Below are positions 25,164 through 37,129 of a DNA stretch of 64,000 nt, in pieces. The translations under genes and the position numbers were made by a program. Location: contig NZ_JNXC01000033.1 of the NCBI RefSeq assembly GCF_000716595.1, forward strand, positions 1 to 64,000, read 5' to 3'. This DNA is from Saccharothrix sp. NRRL B-16314 (GTDB lineage Bacteria; Actinomycetota; Actinomycetes; Mycobacteriales; Pseudonocardiaceae). Positions within the stretch are counted from its first letter, which is position 1. Every line of letters begins with the position of its first letter. A model generated the notes under the pieces. It saw only the letters and a list, made by a program, of their open reading frames with translations, searched no databases and was not told the origin of the DNA.

Positions 25164-27695
25164 GTGGACGGCAAGCGCAAGCGCGGCGAGTTGCGGATCT
25201 ACCTCGGCGCGGCGCCCGGTGTCGGCAAGACGTTCGCCATGCTCAGCGAGGCGCACCGACGACGGGCCCGCGGCACCGACGTGGTCGTCGGCCTGGTCGA
25301 GACGCACGGCCGGGAGCAGGTCGAGGCGTTGCTCGAAGGCCTGGAGCGGCTGCCTCCCGACCACGCGGAACTGGACCTCGACGCCCTGCTGGCCCGTGCG
25401 CCGGAGGTCGCGGTGGTGGACGAGCTGGCCCACGTCAACGGGTCCGGCTCCCGCAACGCCAAGCGCTGGCAGGACGTCGAGGAGCTGCTGGACGCGGGCG
25501 TCGACGTGCTGTCCACGGTCAACGTCCAGCACCTCGAATCGCTCAACGACGTGGTCGAGCGGATCACCGGCGTGGCGCAGCACGAGACCGTGCCGGACGA
25601 GGTGGTGCGACGCGCCGAGCAGGTAGAACTGGTCGACATCACGCCGGAGGCGCTGCGCCGGCGCCTCGCGCACGGCAACGTCTACGCCGCGCACCGGATC
25701 GACGCGGCGCTGGGCAACTACTTCCGGATCGGCAACCTGACCGCGTTGCGCGAACTCGCCCTGCTGTGGGTCGCCGACCAGGTCGAGGTCGCGTTGCAGC
25801 GGTACCGCTCGGAGCAGCACATCACCGACACCTGGGAGACCAGGGAACGGGTCGTGGTGGCCATCAGCGGCGGCCCGGAGAGCGAGATGCTGATCCGCCG
25901 GGCCCGCCGCATCGCGGTGCGCGCGGGCGCGGAGCTGGTGGTCGTGCACATCATGCGCGGCGGTGGGCTGACCGGTGCGTCACCGCGGCTGGTGGCCGCG
26001 TTGCGGCGGGTCACCGAGGACGTGGGCGCGACGTTCCACACCGTGGTCGGCGACGACGTGCCGACCGCGTTGCTGGACTTCGCGCGCGGCGTGAACGCGA
26101 CGCAGCTGGTGCTGGGGACGTCCCGCCGCTCACGCCTGGCGCGGGTGTTCGCCGAGAGCATCGGTGCGGCCGTCACCCAGGCGTCCGGGCCGATCGACGT
26201 GCACATGGTCACGCACGACGAGGCGCGTCGCGTCCCCCGGTGGCGTCTCGGCGGCGCGAAGGCCCGGTGGCGCAGCCTGCTGGGCTGGGCGTTGGCGGTG
26301 CTGCTGCCCGTCGCCGTGACGGGCGCGGGACTGCTGTGGCGGGACAGCCTGGCGTTCTCCACCGACGTGGTCGGGTTCCTGCTGGCCGCGGTGGTGGTCG
26401 CGCTGGTGGGCGGGCTCGGCCCGGCGCTCGGCGCCGCGTTCCTCGGGGCGGGGCTGCTGAGCTACTTCTTCACACCGCCGCGCTTCAGCCTGGCCGTCGG
26501 CACACCCGCGGCGCTGGTCACGTTGGTCGCCATGACGGTGGTCGCGGTGCTGGTCGCGCTGGTGGTGGACCGGGCGGCGCGGCTGGCCGAGCAGGGCGCG
26601 CGGGCCCGGACCGAGGCCGCGCTGCTCGCCTCCTACGCGCGGACCGTGCTGACCAGCCCGTTCCCGGTGGTCCGGCTGCTGGAGAAGGTGCGGGAGAACT
26701 TCGGGCTGGAGTCGGTGGCGTTGCTGGAGCGGCGTGACGGCGAGTGGGAACGGGTGGCGTGCGTCGGACCGAGTCCGTGCGCGGAGCCGGACGACGCCGA
26801 CGTGGACGTGCCGGTGACGGCGGACGTGCACCTGTCGTTGCGCGGCCGGACGCTGCCGGCGGGGGACCAGCGGGCGTTGGAAGCGGCGGCCGGTCAGGCG
26901 TTGCTGGCGTTGCGGCAGCAGCGGATGGCCGCCGAGACCGCCGAGGCGCAGCGGCGGGCGGAGACGACCGAGCTGCGCACGGCGTTGCTGTCCGCCGTGG
27001 GTCACGACCTGCGCACGCCGTTGACCTCGATCAAGGCCGCCATCGGCAGCCTGCGCGACACCGGCCTGCGGCTGTCCGAGGAGGACACCTCCGAGCTGCT
27101 GGAGACGGTGGAGGTGTCCGCCGACCGGCTGACCGGGCTGATCGACAACCTGCTGGACTCGTCCCGGCTGGCCACTGGCGCGGTCGCACCGCAACTGCGT
27201 GCCGTGACGTACGACGAGGTGGTGGCGCGGGCCCTGGCCGGCATCGACGGGCGCGGCATGCTGTCCGTGGACGTGGCCGAACACCTGCCGCCCGTCCTCG
27301 CCGACGTCGGCCTGCTGGAACGCGTGGTCGCGAACGTGATCGACAACGCGCTGCGGCACGGCCGGCTCAGCCCGCGCCGGGTGGTGGACGTGGACGGCGA
27401 CGGCCGGATCAAGGTGGACGAGCCGGAGATCGCGGTGCGCGCCAGCGCCTACGGCGACCGGGTCGAGCTGCGCGTCGTCGACCACGGCCAAGGGCTGCCG
27501 AAGAACACCGCGAGCGCGGTGTTCGCGCCGTTCCAACGCCTGGGCGACCGTGCCGCCACGCCGGGGGTCGGCCTCGGGTTGAGCGTGGCCAAGGGTTTCG
27601 TGGACGCGATGGGCGGCGCGATCACGGCGGAGGACACGCCCGGCGGCGGCCTGACCATGGTGATCTCGCTGCCGATCGCCCCGGTGACGGGCTGA
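25164..27695 (+). CDS. kdpD: KdpD-type sensor histidine kinase (orphan)
   Basis: An 843-residue full-length KdpD. The KdpD domain at residues 1-210 has Walker A GAAPGVGKT and the DELAHVN segment. A universal-stress domain spans about 230-355, four membrane helices (DUF4118) 370-475, a GAF-like region 500-590, and the transmitter has His614 in SAVGHDLRTPLTS, N-box NVIDNALRHG and the G-box GVGLGLSV. It should sense K+ limitation or cell-envelope stress and phosphorylate KdpE. Neither kdpE nor kdpFABC is adjacent: upstream is the divergent PHP gene, downstream a convergent HAF protein. Confidence 0.93.
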   Translation: MDGKRKRGELRIYLGAAPGVGKTFAMLSEAHRRRARGTDVVVGLVETHGREQVEALLEGLERLPPDHAELDLDALLARAPEVAVVDELAHVNGSGSRNAKRWQDVEELLDAGVDVLSTVNVQHLESLNDVVERITGVAQHETVPDEVVRRAEQVELVDITPEALRRRLAHGNVYAAHRIDAALGNYFRIGNLTALRELALLWVADQVEVALQRYRSEQHITDTWETRERVVVAISGGPESEMLIRRARRIAVRAGAELVVVHIMRGGGLTGASPRLVAALRRVTEDVGATFHTVVGDDVPTALLDFARGVNATQLVLGTSRRSRLARVFAESIGAAVTQASGPIDVHMVTHDEARRVPRWRLGGAKARWRSLLGWALAVLLPVAVTGAGLLWRDSLAFSTDVVGFLLAAVVVALVGGLGPALGAAFLGAGLLSYFFTPPRFSLAVGTPAALVTLVAMTVVAVLVALVVDRAARLAEQGARARTEAALLASYARTVLTSPFPVVRLLEKVRENFGLESVALLERRDGEWERVACVGPSPCAEPDDADVDVPVTADVHLSLRGRTLPAGDQRALEAAAGQALLALRQQRMAAETAEAQRRAETTELRTALLSAVGHDLRTPLTSIKAAIGSLRDTGLRLSEEDTSELLETVEVSADRLTGLIDNLLDSSRLATGAVAPQLRAVTYDEVVARALAGIDGRGMLSVDVAEHLPPVLADVGLLERVVANVIDNALRHGRLSPRRVVDVDGDGRIKVDEPEIAVRASAYGDRVELRVVDHGQGLPKNTASAVFAPFQRLGDRAATPGVGLGLSVAKGFVDAMGGAITAEDTPGGGLTMVISLPIAPVTG

Positions 27696-27723
27696 GCGCC
27701 GCCACCGGGGTCCGAGAGGGGCG

Positions 27724-28860
27724 TCAGCCCTGCGGAGTGGTGCTGATCAGGGTCCACTTCACGGCCTTGAGGGTGCCGTCGGCGGTGGTGCTCTCGCCGA
27801 CGATCAAGCCGCGGTCGTTCAACGCCACCGGCAGGGTGTGCGCGCCGCCGAGCGAGCCGAGGTAGGTGATCCTGCCGTCGCGCCACAGGAACGCGCGGGG
27901 CGCGTCGGGGTTGTCCGCCGAGGTCCAGCCGATCACGTCACCGCGTTCGTTGACCGCGACCGCCTCGGACGGTCCGGGCACGCCCAGGTCGACCGGCTTG
28001 CCGCCGCCCGGCCACAGCGTCGCCCGCCTGACCGCGTTGAAGCCCGTGGACCAGCCGACGACGTCACCGCGCTCGTTGATGGCCTGCGGACCGTTCGCCA
28101 CCTGGCCGGACGGCGACAGCACGGTCACGCCGGCGCCTTCCCAGAGCAGCGCCTGCGTGCCCCGGTTGCCGACGATCACCCCGGCCTCGTTGATCGCCTC
28201 CACCGAGTAGCTGCCGGAGCCGGGCGCGGCGGCCAGCGGCTCGCACTTCGTGGTGTCGACGCAGCGGAACGCGTGCACGTCGGTGCCGAACATGGGCGTC
28301 TTCGACCCGGCGACGACCCCGGCGTCGTTGATCGCGTTCAGCGACAGGTGCGGGCCGGACAGCGGCAGCGCCGTGTGCTTGCCGTCCCGCCACACGGCCG
28401 CTCTTTCCTGGTGGTAGCCGTAAGGCGAGGTGGAGTACGTCATCGGCACCGCGCCGTTGTTGTTGATCGCCGACGCGGAGACCCAGCCCGATCCGGCCGG
28501 CGTGATGTCGGTGACCTTGCCCTCGTGCCAGATGAGGGGGCGCTGGACGTAGGGCCCGGCGCCGCTGACCGCGACGAGGCCGAGCACCTGGCCGATCTGG
28601 TTGAGCCCGGTCGGTGTCCCGGTGCCGAGGTCGGTGCCCGCGTTGCCGCGCGCCCACTGCACGGCGTGCGGCGCGCCGTTGCCGTAGGCGGCTCCGACGA
28701 CCTGGCCGAGGTCGTTGACCGAGATCGTGCGGTGGGTCGGGTAGCCGGGCAGGCCGGGCAGTTCGGTGACGACGGCGGCTGCCCGCGCGGCGGGCGCGGT
28801 CAGCAGAGGCAGGGCCACGGCCAGGGCGAGAACGGCTGCGGGCGTGCGTAACTTGGGCAT
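27724..28860 (-). CDS. Secreted HAF-repeat protein
   Basis: A 378-residue exported protein with a Sec signal (AAVLALAVALPLLTAPAARA). The body repeats the HAF-type motif about seven times: INDLGQVVG-like (SVNDLGQVVGAAYG, LNQIGQVLGL, INNNGAV, INDAGVVAGS, INEAGVIVGN, INERGDVVGW, VNERGDVIGW), each followed by AxLW or AFxW. It probably forms an extracellular propeller. Function unknown. Confidence 0.85.
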   Translation of the reverse strand: MPKLRTPAAVLALAVALPLLTAPAARAAAVVTELPGLPGYPTHRTISVNDLGQVVGAAYGNGAPHAVQWARGNAGTDLGTGTPTGLNQIGQVLGLVAVSGAGPYVQRPLIWHEGKVTDITPAGSGWVSASAINNNGAVPMTYSTSPYGYHQERAAVWRDGKHTALPLSGPHLSLNAINDAGVVAGSKTPMFGTDVHAFRCVDTTKCEPLAAAPGSGSYSVEAINEAGVIVGNRGTQALLWEGAGVTVLSPSGQVANGPQAINERGDVVGWSTGFNAVRRATLWPGGGKPVDLGVPGPSEAVAVNERGDVIGWTSADNPDAPRAFLWRDGRITYLGSLGGAHTLPVALNDRGLIVGESTTADGTLKAVKWTLISTTPQG

Positions 28861-28955
28861 GGTCGCTCCATTGCGAGATGTCCGCTGAATCGATTTCGAC
28901 GGTAGTCTGGGCGCAGTCGTACCGGCGACGGCCGGACAGCGGAATCGGGGGATCG

Positions 28956-29819
28956 TTGTCCGTCCCGGGTGTTCTGGCGCAGGAGGTCCTGGCCGCGCTG
29001 GGGGACGAGGTCGTCCCGCTCACCGGTGGCGTGGTCAACGCGGTGTGGCTGGCCCGCCACGCCGACCGGGTGCTCAAGACGAACGAGGCCGCGCCGCCCA
29101 CGCTGTTCGAGATCGAGGCGGAAGGCTTGGCCGTGCTCCGCCGACACGGTCTGACGACCCCTCGGGTGCACGACGTCGGGCCCGACTGGATGCTGCTGGA
29201 GGCGCTCACGCCGCAGCCGCCCGCGTCCGACGCGTTCTGGGAGAGCGCCGGGCGGGCGATCGCCGCGCTGCACGACGTGCGCGGCCCGCGGTTCGGCTGG
29301 GACCACGACGGGTGGCTCGGCTTGCTGCCCCAGCACAACGCGTGGCACGACGACGGGCACGTGTTCTTCGCCGAGCAGCGGCTGCTCCGGTACCTGGACG
29401 AGCCCAAGGCCGACGCGGTGCTGACCGCCGACGACCGGGACGCGCTGGAACGGCTCTGCGCGCGGTTGCCGGAGATCGTGCCCGCCGCGCCGCCCGCGTT
29501 GACCCACGGCGACCTGTGGCACAACAACGTCGTGGCCACCGCGGCCGGCGAACCCGCGTTCATCGACCCGGCGGTGTCGTGGACGTGGCCGGAGGTGGAC
29601 GTGAGCATGATGTTCTGCAGCGACCACTCGCCGGCCGGGTTCTTCGCCGCCTACCACGAGGTCCGGCCGCCGGAGCCCGGCTGGCAGGACCGGATGCACG
29701 TCCTGAACCTGCGGGAAGTGCTCAGCACCCTGGCGCACGAAGGTGATCGCTGGGGCGCGTTGGGCTACTTCCGCGACGTGGTGCGCCCGTTCCACCGGGT
29801 GCCGCGGTCCGGCGGGTAG
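28956..29819 (+). CDS. Fructosamine-3-kinase family protein
   Basis: A 287-residue kinase-like protein. TTG 28956 is preferred since GGGGGATCG directly precedes it; the frame stays open to ATG 28878, which lacks an RBS. Marks: DEVVPLTGGVVNAVW, VLKTNEAAPPTLFEIEAEGL, the catalytic THGDLWHNN and metal-binding FIDPAVSW of fructosamine kinases. It would phosphorylate Amadori products on proteins or amino acids for deglycation. Closely related aminoglycoside phosphotransferases are an alternative, but FEIEAEGL and HGDLWHNN favour the former. Confidence 0.85.
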   Translation: MSVPGVLAQEVLAALGDEVVPLTGGVVNAVWLARHADRVLKTNEAAPPTLFEIEAEGLAVLRRHGLTTPRVHDVGPDWMLLEALTPQPPASDAFWESAGRAIAALHDVRGPRFGWDHDGWLGLLPQHNAWHDDGHVFFAEQRLLRYLDEPKADAVLTADDRDALERLCARLPEIVPAAPPALTHGDLWHNNVVATAAGEPAFIDPAVSWTWPEVDVSMMFCSDHSPAGFFAAYHEVRPPEPGWQDRMHVLNLREVLSTLAHEGDRWGALGYFRDVVRPFHRVPRSGG

Positions 29820-29868
29820 GCCCGATCGAGTGGTGGCCGGCCGCCGAGCCGGGGTGACGGTGCCCCGA

Positions 29869-30468
29869 TCACCGGCCGGTCGCGTCCAGCGGGTTCGCCG
29901 CTACCCGGTCCGTCCACCCGCTGCCCATCAGCTCGGCCACCGCGCAGCCGGGTTTGCGGGCGGCCTGCTCGTCGGCCCGCGCCAGGAACGCCTCCGCGAA
30001 CCCGAGCCGCGGGAACCGGGTGACCACGTCGTCCTTGACCTGGTCGGTGAAGCGGTCCAACCCGCCACCGGACACGTCGGCGGTGACCGCGACCTGCAAC
30101 AGGTGGCTCTCCGGGTCGTCGTCCGCGGACACGTCGTCGCGCATGTGCAGCACGATGATCTCGGCCAGCCGGTCCCGCCGCACCCGTCCCCAGCCGGCGC
30201 CGGCCGCGAACACCCAAGCCAGGTGGCCGCTCGCCTCCTCGAACGGCATGGTGTGGCTGTCGAACGGCGGGGTGAGCGCGAGGTCGTGCAGGAGCGCGGC
30301 CACGTACAGCAGTTCGCCGTCGTGCGGGATGTCCGCGGACGCCGCGTGCACGACGGCCCACGCGTGTGCCCGCAGCGAGTGGTTCAGCAACCACGGCTCG
30401 GCGTACTCGTGGCACACGTCGAGCGCCGCGGCGGCGGCCTTGGAATCAGGCGGGGTGAAGAAGTCCAC
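29869..30468 (-). CDS. HD-domain protein
   Basis: A 199-residue HD-superfamily protein. Metal ligands fit HSLRAHAW (first His), AALLHDLAL (HD), and HMRDD downstream. Similar to cyanamide-hydratase-like and other small HD enzymes, with substrate unknown. It starts at GTG 30468 and is separated from the upstream fadH by a hairpin, so it is probably transcribed on its own. It converges with the fructosamine kinase gene. Confidence 0.82.
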   Translation of the reverse strand: MDFFTPPDSKAAAAALDVCHEYAEPWLLNHSLRAHAWAVVHAASADIPHDGELLYVAALLHDLALTPPFDSHTMPFEEASGHLAWVFAAGAGWGRVRRDRLAEIIVLHMRDDVSADDDPESHLLQVAVTADVSGGGLDRFTDQVKDDVVTRFPRLGFAEAFLARADEQAARKPGCAVAELMGSGWTDRVAANPLDATGR

Positions 30469-30481
30469 GGCGTCCAGCCTA

Positions 30482-30527
30482 GGTGGAACGGCGGGGGATC
30501 ACTCGGTGACCTGACGACCGTTCCGCC
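30482..30527 (-). terminator. Hairpin after fadH
   Basis: GGTGGAACGG (30482-30491) pairs with CCGTTCCGCC (30518-30527) with one G-U pair, immediately downstream of the fadH stop on the minus strand. It likely ends the padR-fadH transcript before the HD gene. Confidence 0.55.
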
Positions 30528-30529
30528 GG

Positions 30530-33124
<2,595 letters not shown>

Positions 33125-33175
33125 TAGGTCACCGCGAACCGGGCGGGAAATGAATTCGAGGCGAAAAATGACAAA

Positions 33176-33201
33176 GGCAAGGAAGTCGTCGACTCCTTGC
33201 C
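33176..33201. repeat. 26-bp inverted repeat upstream of rph
   Basis: GGCAAGGAAGTCG (33176-33188) and CGACTCCTTGCC (33190-33201) pair over 12 bp around one T, with one bulged A. It lies between padR and the rifamycin-associated element at 33224. It may be a factor-binding site; its arms contain CTTGCC, echoing the CTTGCGGCAAG core of that element. Confidence 0.6.
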
Positions 33202-33223
33202 ACTTTCACCATATAGCACGACG

Positions 33224-33243
33224 GGGGTCTTGCGGCAAGGCCC
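33224..33243 (+). promoter_or_regulatory. Rifamycin-associated element (RAE)
   Basis: GGGGTCTTGCGGCAAGGCCC: an inverted repeat with the CTTGCGGCAAG core. It matches the RAE described upstream of actinobacterial rifamycin-resistance genes (rph, rox, arr, helR), where it mediates induction by rifamycins. It lies 85 bp before the rph start. Confidence 0.85.
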
Positions 33244-33328
33244 GGGTCGTACCGCAGAATCTCCGGCCGAAGCCGGAAATCGTGGAATGCAACAGGCCCG
33301 AAAGGGTCGACGGGGGGAAGGTCGGCGA

Positions 33329-35974
33329 ATGGGTAGCTACGTGCTCGGTCTTGAGGAGATCGACCAGGCGCAGGTCGCGGTCGTGGGAGGCAAGGGCGCG
33401 CACCTGGGAGAGCTCTCGCGGATCGACGGCGTCCGCGTGCCGCCCGGCTTTTGCGTGACGACGGACGCCTTCCGTCGAATGGTGGAAGACGCACCGTCGA
33501 TCGACGACCGGTTGGACCGGCTGTCGCGGGTGAACCCGGACGACCGGGACGCGATTCGCGCGGTCAGCGCGGAGATCCGACGGACGCTCGAAGAGGTCGC
33601 CGTCCCCGACGAGGTGGCGGTGGCCGTCACCGGCGCGGTCGCCCGGCTCGGCGAGCGGACGGCCTGCGCCATCCGGTCGAGCGCGACGGCGGAGGACCTG
33701 CCGGGGGCCTCCTTCGCGGGCCAGCAGGACACGTACCTGAACGTCGCGGGTGCGGCGGCGATCCTCCGGCACGTCAGCCGGTGCTGGGCCTCGCTGTTCA
33801 CCGAGCGGGCGGTGGCCTACCGGCTGCGGAACGGCTTCGACCACCGCCAGGTCCAGATGGCCGTGGTCGTGCAGCAGATGGTGTTCCCGCACGCGGCCGG
33901 TGTCCTGTTCACGGCCGACCCCGTGACGTCCAACCGGAAGGTCGCGTCCGTGGAGGCGACCTTCGGCCTCGGTGAGGCCCTGGTCTCCGGCCTGGTGAAC
34001 GCGGACTCGTACGAGGTGCGGGACGACGAGGTCGTCGCCAAGTCGGTCGCCCACAAGGAGTTCGAGGTCTGCGCCTCGCCGGCCGGTGGGACGCGGGAAC
34101 GGGCGATCGAGCCCGAGCGGCGCGACCGGCCGACGTTGACGGACCCGCAGGTCGTGCGGCTCGTGCGGCTCGGACGACGGATCGAAGCGCACTTCGGCCG
34201 TCCCCAGGACATCGAGTGGTGCCTGGTCGACGACGAGTTCCAGGTCGTCCAGAGCCGGCCGATCACGACGCTGTTCCCCATCCCGGAGGCCGGTGACGGG
34301 GAGAACCACGTCTACGTCTCAGTCGGTCACCAGCAGATGATGACCGACGCGATGAAGCCACTGGGACTCTCGCTGTGGCAGCTGACGACGCCACGGCCCA
34401 TGGCCGAGGCCGGCGGGCGCCTGTTCGTGGACGTCACCGGGATCCTGGCGTCGCCCGCGCGCCGAGCCGGTTTCCTGGACGTCGTGGGGAAGTCCGACCC
34501 GCTGATGGGGGACGCGCTGCGGACCGTCCTCGGGCGCGACGGCTTCATCCCGTCGGTCCCGGACGACGGTCCGGGCGAGCCGATCCCCGGCGTCGCGCCG
34601 GCCACGATCGAGACCGACGCGGCCGTCGTCGCCGAGTTGGTCGGGCGCAGCGAGGCTTCCATCGCAGCGGTGAAGCGCGACATCCGGACGAAGTCGGGGT
34701 CGGAGCTGCTCGACTTCGTCCTGGCGGACCTGCAGGAGTTGAAGAAGATCCTCTTCGACCCGCGCAGCCACCAGGTGATCATGGCGGCGATGCAGACGAC
34801 GTGGTGGCTCAACGAGCACCTGCACGAGTGGCTGGGGGAGAAGAACGCGGCCGACACGCTGTCGCAGTCCGTTCCCGACAACGTCACGTCGGAGATGGGG
34901 CTGGCGCTGCTCGACGTCGCGGACGTGATCCGGCCGTACCCGGACGTCGTCGCCTTTCTGCGCGATGTCGAGGACGACGGCTTCCTGGACCGGCTCGACG
35001 GGCTCGCGGGCGGGAGGGAAGCGCGCGACGCCATCGTGGCGTACCTCGACAAGTACGGGATGCGGTGCGTCGGCGAGATCGACGTCACGAGGCCGCGGTG
35101 GAGCGAACGGCCCACCACGTTGCTGCCCATGCTCCTGTCCAACATCAGGAACTTCGAGCCAGGCGCTGCCGAGCGACGTTTCCAGCAGGGGCGGAAGGAG
35201 GCGTGGGACAAGGAGCAGGAGCTGCTGGAGCGCCTGCGGGCGCTGCCGGGCGGGGAGCGGAAGGCCGAGGAGACCAAGCGGATGATCGATCGCGTCCGGA
35301 CGTTCATCGGGTATCGGGAGTACCCGAAGTACGGCATGGTCAGTCGCTACGCCGTGTACAAGCAGGCCTTGCTGGACGAGGCCGTGCGCCTGGTGCGGGC
35401 CGGTGTGCTCCGGGAGAAGGAAGACATCTTCTACCTGCGGTTCCAGGAACTCCAGGAGGTCGTGCGCACGAACCGGGTTGACGACGAGGTGATCCGTCGG
35501 CGCAAGGAGGCGTTCAGGTCGGACGAAGCGCTCAAGCCACCCCGGGTGCTCACGTCGGATGGTGAGGCCGTGGTGGGGGCGTACCGACGTGACGACCTGC
35601 CGACCGGTGCGCTGGTGGGCCTGCCGGTGTCCGCCGGGACGGTCGAAGGGCGGGCGCGGGTCATCCTGGACGTGGCCGAGGCCGACCTCGAACCGGAGGA
35701 CATCCTGGTCACGGCGCACACGGACCCGAGCTGGTCGCCTTTGTTCGTCGCGATCGCGGGTCTGGTGACGGAGGTCGGGGGGCTGATGACGCATGGCGCG
35801 GTGATCGCGCGGGAGTACGGCCTGCCGGCTGTCGTCGGAGTGGAAGGGGCCACGCGCTTGATCCGGGATGGGCAGCGGATTCGGGTGAACGGGACCGACG
35901 GGTACATCGAGATCCTCTCGCCGGACGGCGACCACCGGGTCGGCTTTCCAAGGCACAGCCCCGGAACCCGGTGA
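33329..35974 (+). CDS. rph: Rifampin phosphotransferase
   Basis: An 881-residue dikinase-type enzyme that uses ATP to phosphorylate the C21 hydroxyl of rifamycins, releasing AMP and phosphate. Residues 1-320 are the ATP-grasp part (GGKGAHLGELSR, AIRSSATAEDLPGASFAGQQ), 330-755 the rifampin-binding part, and the C-terminal swivelling domain carries the catalytic His822 in GGLMTHGAVIAREYG. ATG 33329 follows GGGGGGAAGG. An RAE lies upstream, which separates it from PEP synthase or pyruvate phosphate dikinase. Intrinsic rifamycin resistance inducible by drug is expected. Confidence 0.93.
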   Translation: MGSYVLGLEEIDQAQVAVVGGKGAHLGELSRIDGVRVPPGFCVTTDAFRRMVEDAPSIDDRLDRLSRVNPDDRDAIRAVSAEIRRTLEEVAVPDEVAVAVTGAVARLGERTACAIRSSATAEDLPGASFAGQQDTYLNVAGAAAILRHVSRCWASLFTERAVAYRLRNGFDHRQVQMAVVVQQMVFPHAAGVLFTADPVTSNRKVASVEATFGLGEALVSGLVNADSYEVRDDEVVAKSVAHKEFEVCASPAGGTRERAIEPERRDRPTLTDPQVVRLVRLGRRIEAHFGRPQDIEWCLVDDEFQVVQSRPITTLFPIPEAGDGENHVYVSVGHQQMMTDAMKPLGLSLWQLTTPRPMAEAGGRLFVDVTGILASPARRAGFLDVVGKSDPLMGDALRTVLGRDGFIPSVPDDGPGEPIPGVAPATIETDAAVVAELVGRSEASIAAVKRDIRTKSGSELLDFVLADLQELKKILFDPRSHQVIMAAMQTTWWLNEHLHEWLGEKNAADTLSQSVPDNVTSEMGLALLDVADVIRPYPDVVAFLRDVEDDGFLDRLDGLAGGREARDAIVAYLDKYGMRCVGEIDVTRPRWSERPTTLLPMLLSNIRNFEPGAAERRFQQGRKEAWDKEQELLERLRALPGGERKAEETKRMIDRVRTFIGYREYPKYGMVSRYAVYKQALLDEAVRLVRAGVLREKEDIFYLRFQELQEVVRTNRVDDEVIRRRKEAFRSDEALKPPRVLTSDGEAVVGAYRRDDLPTGALVGLPVSAGTVEGRARVILDVAEADLEPEDILVTAHTDPSWSPLFVAIAGLVTEVGGLMTHGAVIAREYGLPAVVGVEGATRLIRDGQRIRVNGTDGYIEILSPDGDHRVGFPRHSPGTR

Positions 35975-36374
35975 GCACCCAGGCCGCTGCGCCGGGCTGG
36001 GTGGGCGGGCCTGCTGGGGCAGTGCTGGGCTCGCCCTTACCGCGGTGCTGCCCCCTGCCGGTGCGCGGCACCCAGCGCGCTCGGCCTGCGGTGTAGGACC
36101 GGACCCACTGCGGAACCGGCCCCGGCCGGTGCTTTCCGCTTCGCGTGTTCGGCCTCCGGTGCCAGGCCGGACTCGGTGATCCGCTGCGGAACCCGCGCTG
36201 ACCGGTGCTCGGCGCCCCGCCTGTCCGGCCTGCGTTGTCAGGCCGGACAGGCGCACACCGCACCAGACCCGGCGTCGCACCGCCCTGTCCGCGTCACCTG
36301 GCGGGGCGAGCCCGAACACCCCACTTCGCCGGCCTGTGGCTTGTCCGCCAACCCCTCCCTCACGTTCAGCGCGG
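35975..36374. other. 400-bp gap after rph: degenerate GC-rich duplication and a terminator
   Basis: No gene is supported. Two degenerate copies of a roughly 100-bp unit are visible: CGGCCTGCGGTG...GGACC..CTGCGGAACC...CCGGTGCT near 36083-36135 and CGGCCTCCGGTG...GGACT..CTGCGGAACC...CCGGTGCT near 36149-36210. A strong hairpin ends the tract (36218-36253). Confidence 0.55.
36218..36253. terminator. Strong hairpin between convergent rph and tetR
   Basis: CGCCTGTCCGGCCT and AGGCCGGACAGGCG form a perfect 14-bp stem with an 8-base loop, between rph (+) and the TetR gene (-). It is far from both stops (244 and 122 bp) but is the only strong hairpin in the gap. Confidence 0.7.
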
Positions 36375-37085
36375 TCAGCTCGTCCGCTCCGGCCGCCGTC
36401 CCTCGATCAGCACTTCGAGCCCGTCGAGGATCCGGTTCAGACCGAACTCCCAGCCGTTGTCTCGAACCGTGCCAGCCGTCGACATCGTGGCCTCGTGCAG
36501 CGCCGGGAACCGCTCGCGGTGGTCGCGAAGGATGTCCCGCAGCTGCTTCTCGGCCGTCCACGGCTGAGTGCCCGCCGTCGCCGCCGACTCCGTGTTCCGG
36601 ATGTGCCCGCTGAGCAGGAACACCGCATCCATCCGCTCACCACCGTCGAGCCCGGTGTCACCGAGCGCGGCCACGGCGGACTCCGTCCACCCGACCTCGC
36701 GCGGCCCGGTCATGCGTTCGCCGGTGGTCGCGGCGGGCAGCCACGGGTGACGCCGCCACGTCCGGCGCATCAGATCCGCCCACGTGATCAGCCTCGGCCG
36801 CCACCCACCCGGCACCGTCCGCAGGTTCGGCGGCTCGCCGACAGCCGACTCGATCATCACCGCGACCAGCTCCGCCTTGCTCGACACGTGCCGGTACAGC
36901 GCCATCTTCGTGACGTCCAACCTGGCCGCCACCTGCTGCATCGACACCGACGCCATGCCCTCCGCGTCCGCCACCTCGATCGCGGCGCCGGCGATGCGGT
37001 CGACGGTCAGCGCGAGCCTCGGCGCCCGTGCCGGCTTCTGCCGCGGACCCCACAGCAGGTCCGTGCCCTGGTCCTCGCTCGCCAT
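36375..37085 (-). CDS. TetR-family regulator (TetR_C_1 type)
   Basis: A 236-residue protein whose DNA-binding part is at 25-75 (ALTVDRIAGAAIEVADAEGM, SMQQVAARLDVTKMALYRHV). The C-terminal segment WADLMRRTWRRHPWLPAAT is typical of the class that includes TetR proper and many antibiotic-linked repressors. It is divergent from a VOC protein, and the 129-bp gap holds four similar 15-bp palindromic boxes. It is probably the repressor acting at those boxes. Confidence 0.9.
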   Translation of the reverse strand: MASEDQGTDLLWGPRQKPARAPRLALTVDRIAGAAIEVADAEGMASVSMQQVAARLDVTKMALYRHVSSKAELVAVMIESAVGEPPNLRTVPGGWRPRLITWADLMRRTWRRHPWLPAATTGERMTGPREVGWTESAVAALGDTGLDGGERMDAVFLLSGHIRNTESAATAGTQPWTAEKQLRDILRDHRERFPALHEATMSTAGTVRDNGWEFGLNRILDGLEVLIEGRRPERTS

Positions 37086-37129
37086 CCACTCACCACTTCC
37101 GAATCAGGGCTTGCCCGCGTTGTCGATCT

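Noticed and set aside
34319..36319. 666-codon minus-strand open frame opposite rph
   Set aside because: No motif, biased composition, and it spans rph, whose protein is certain.
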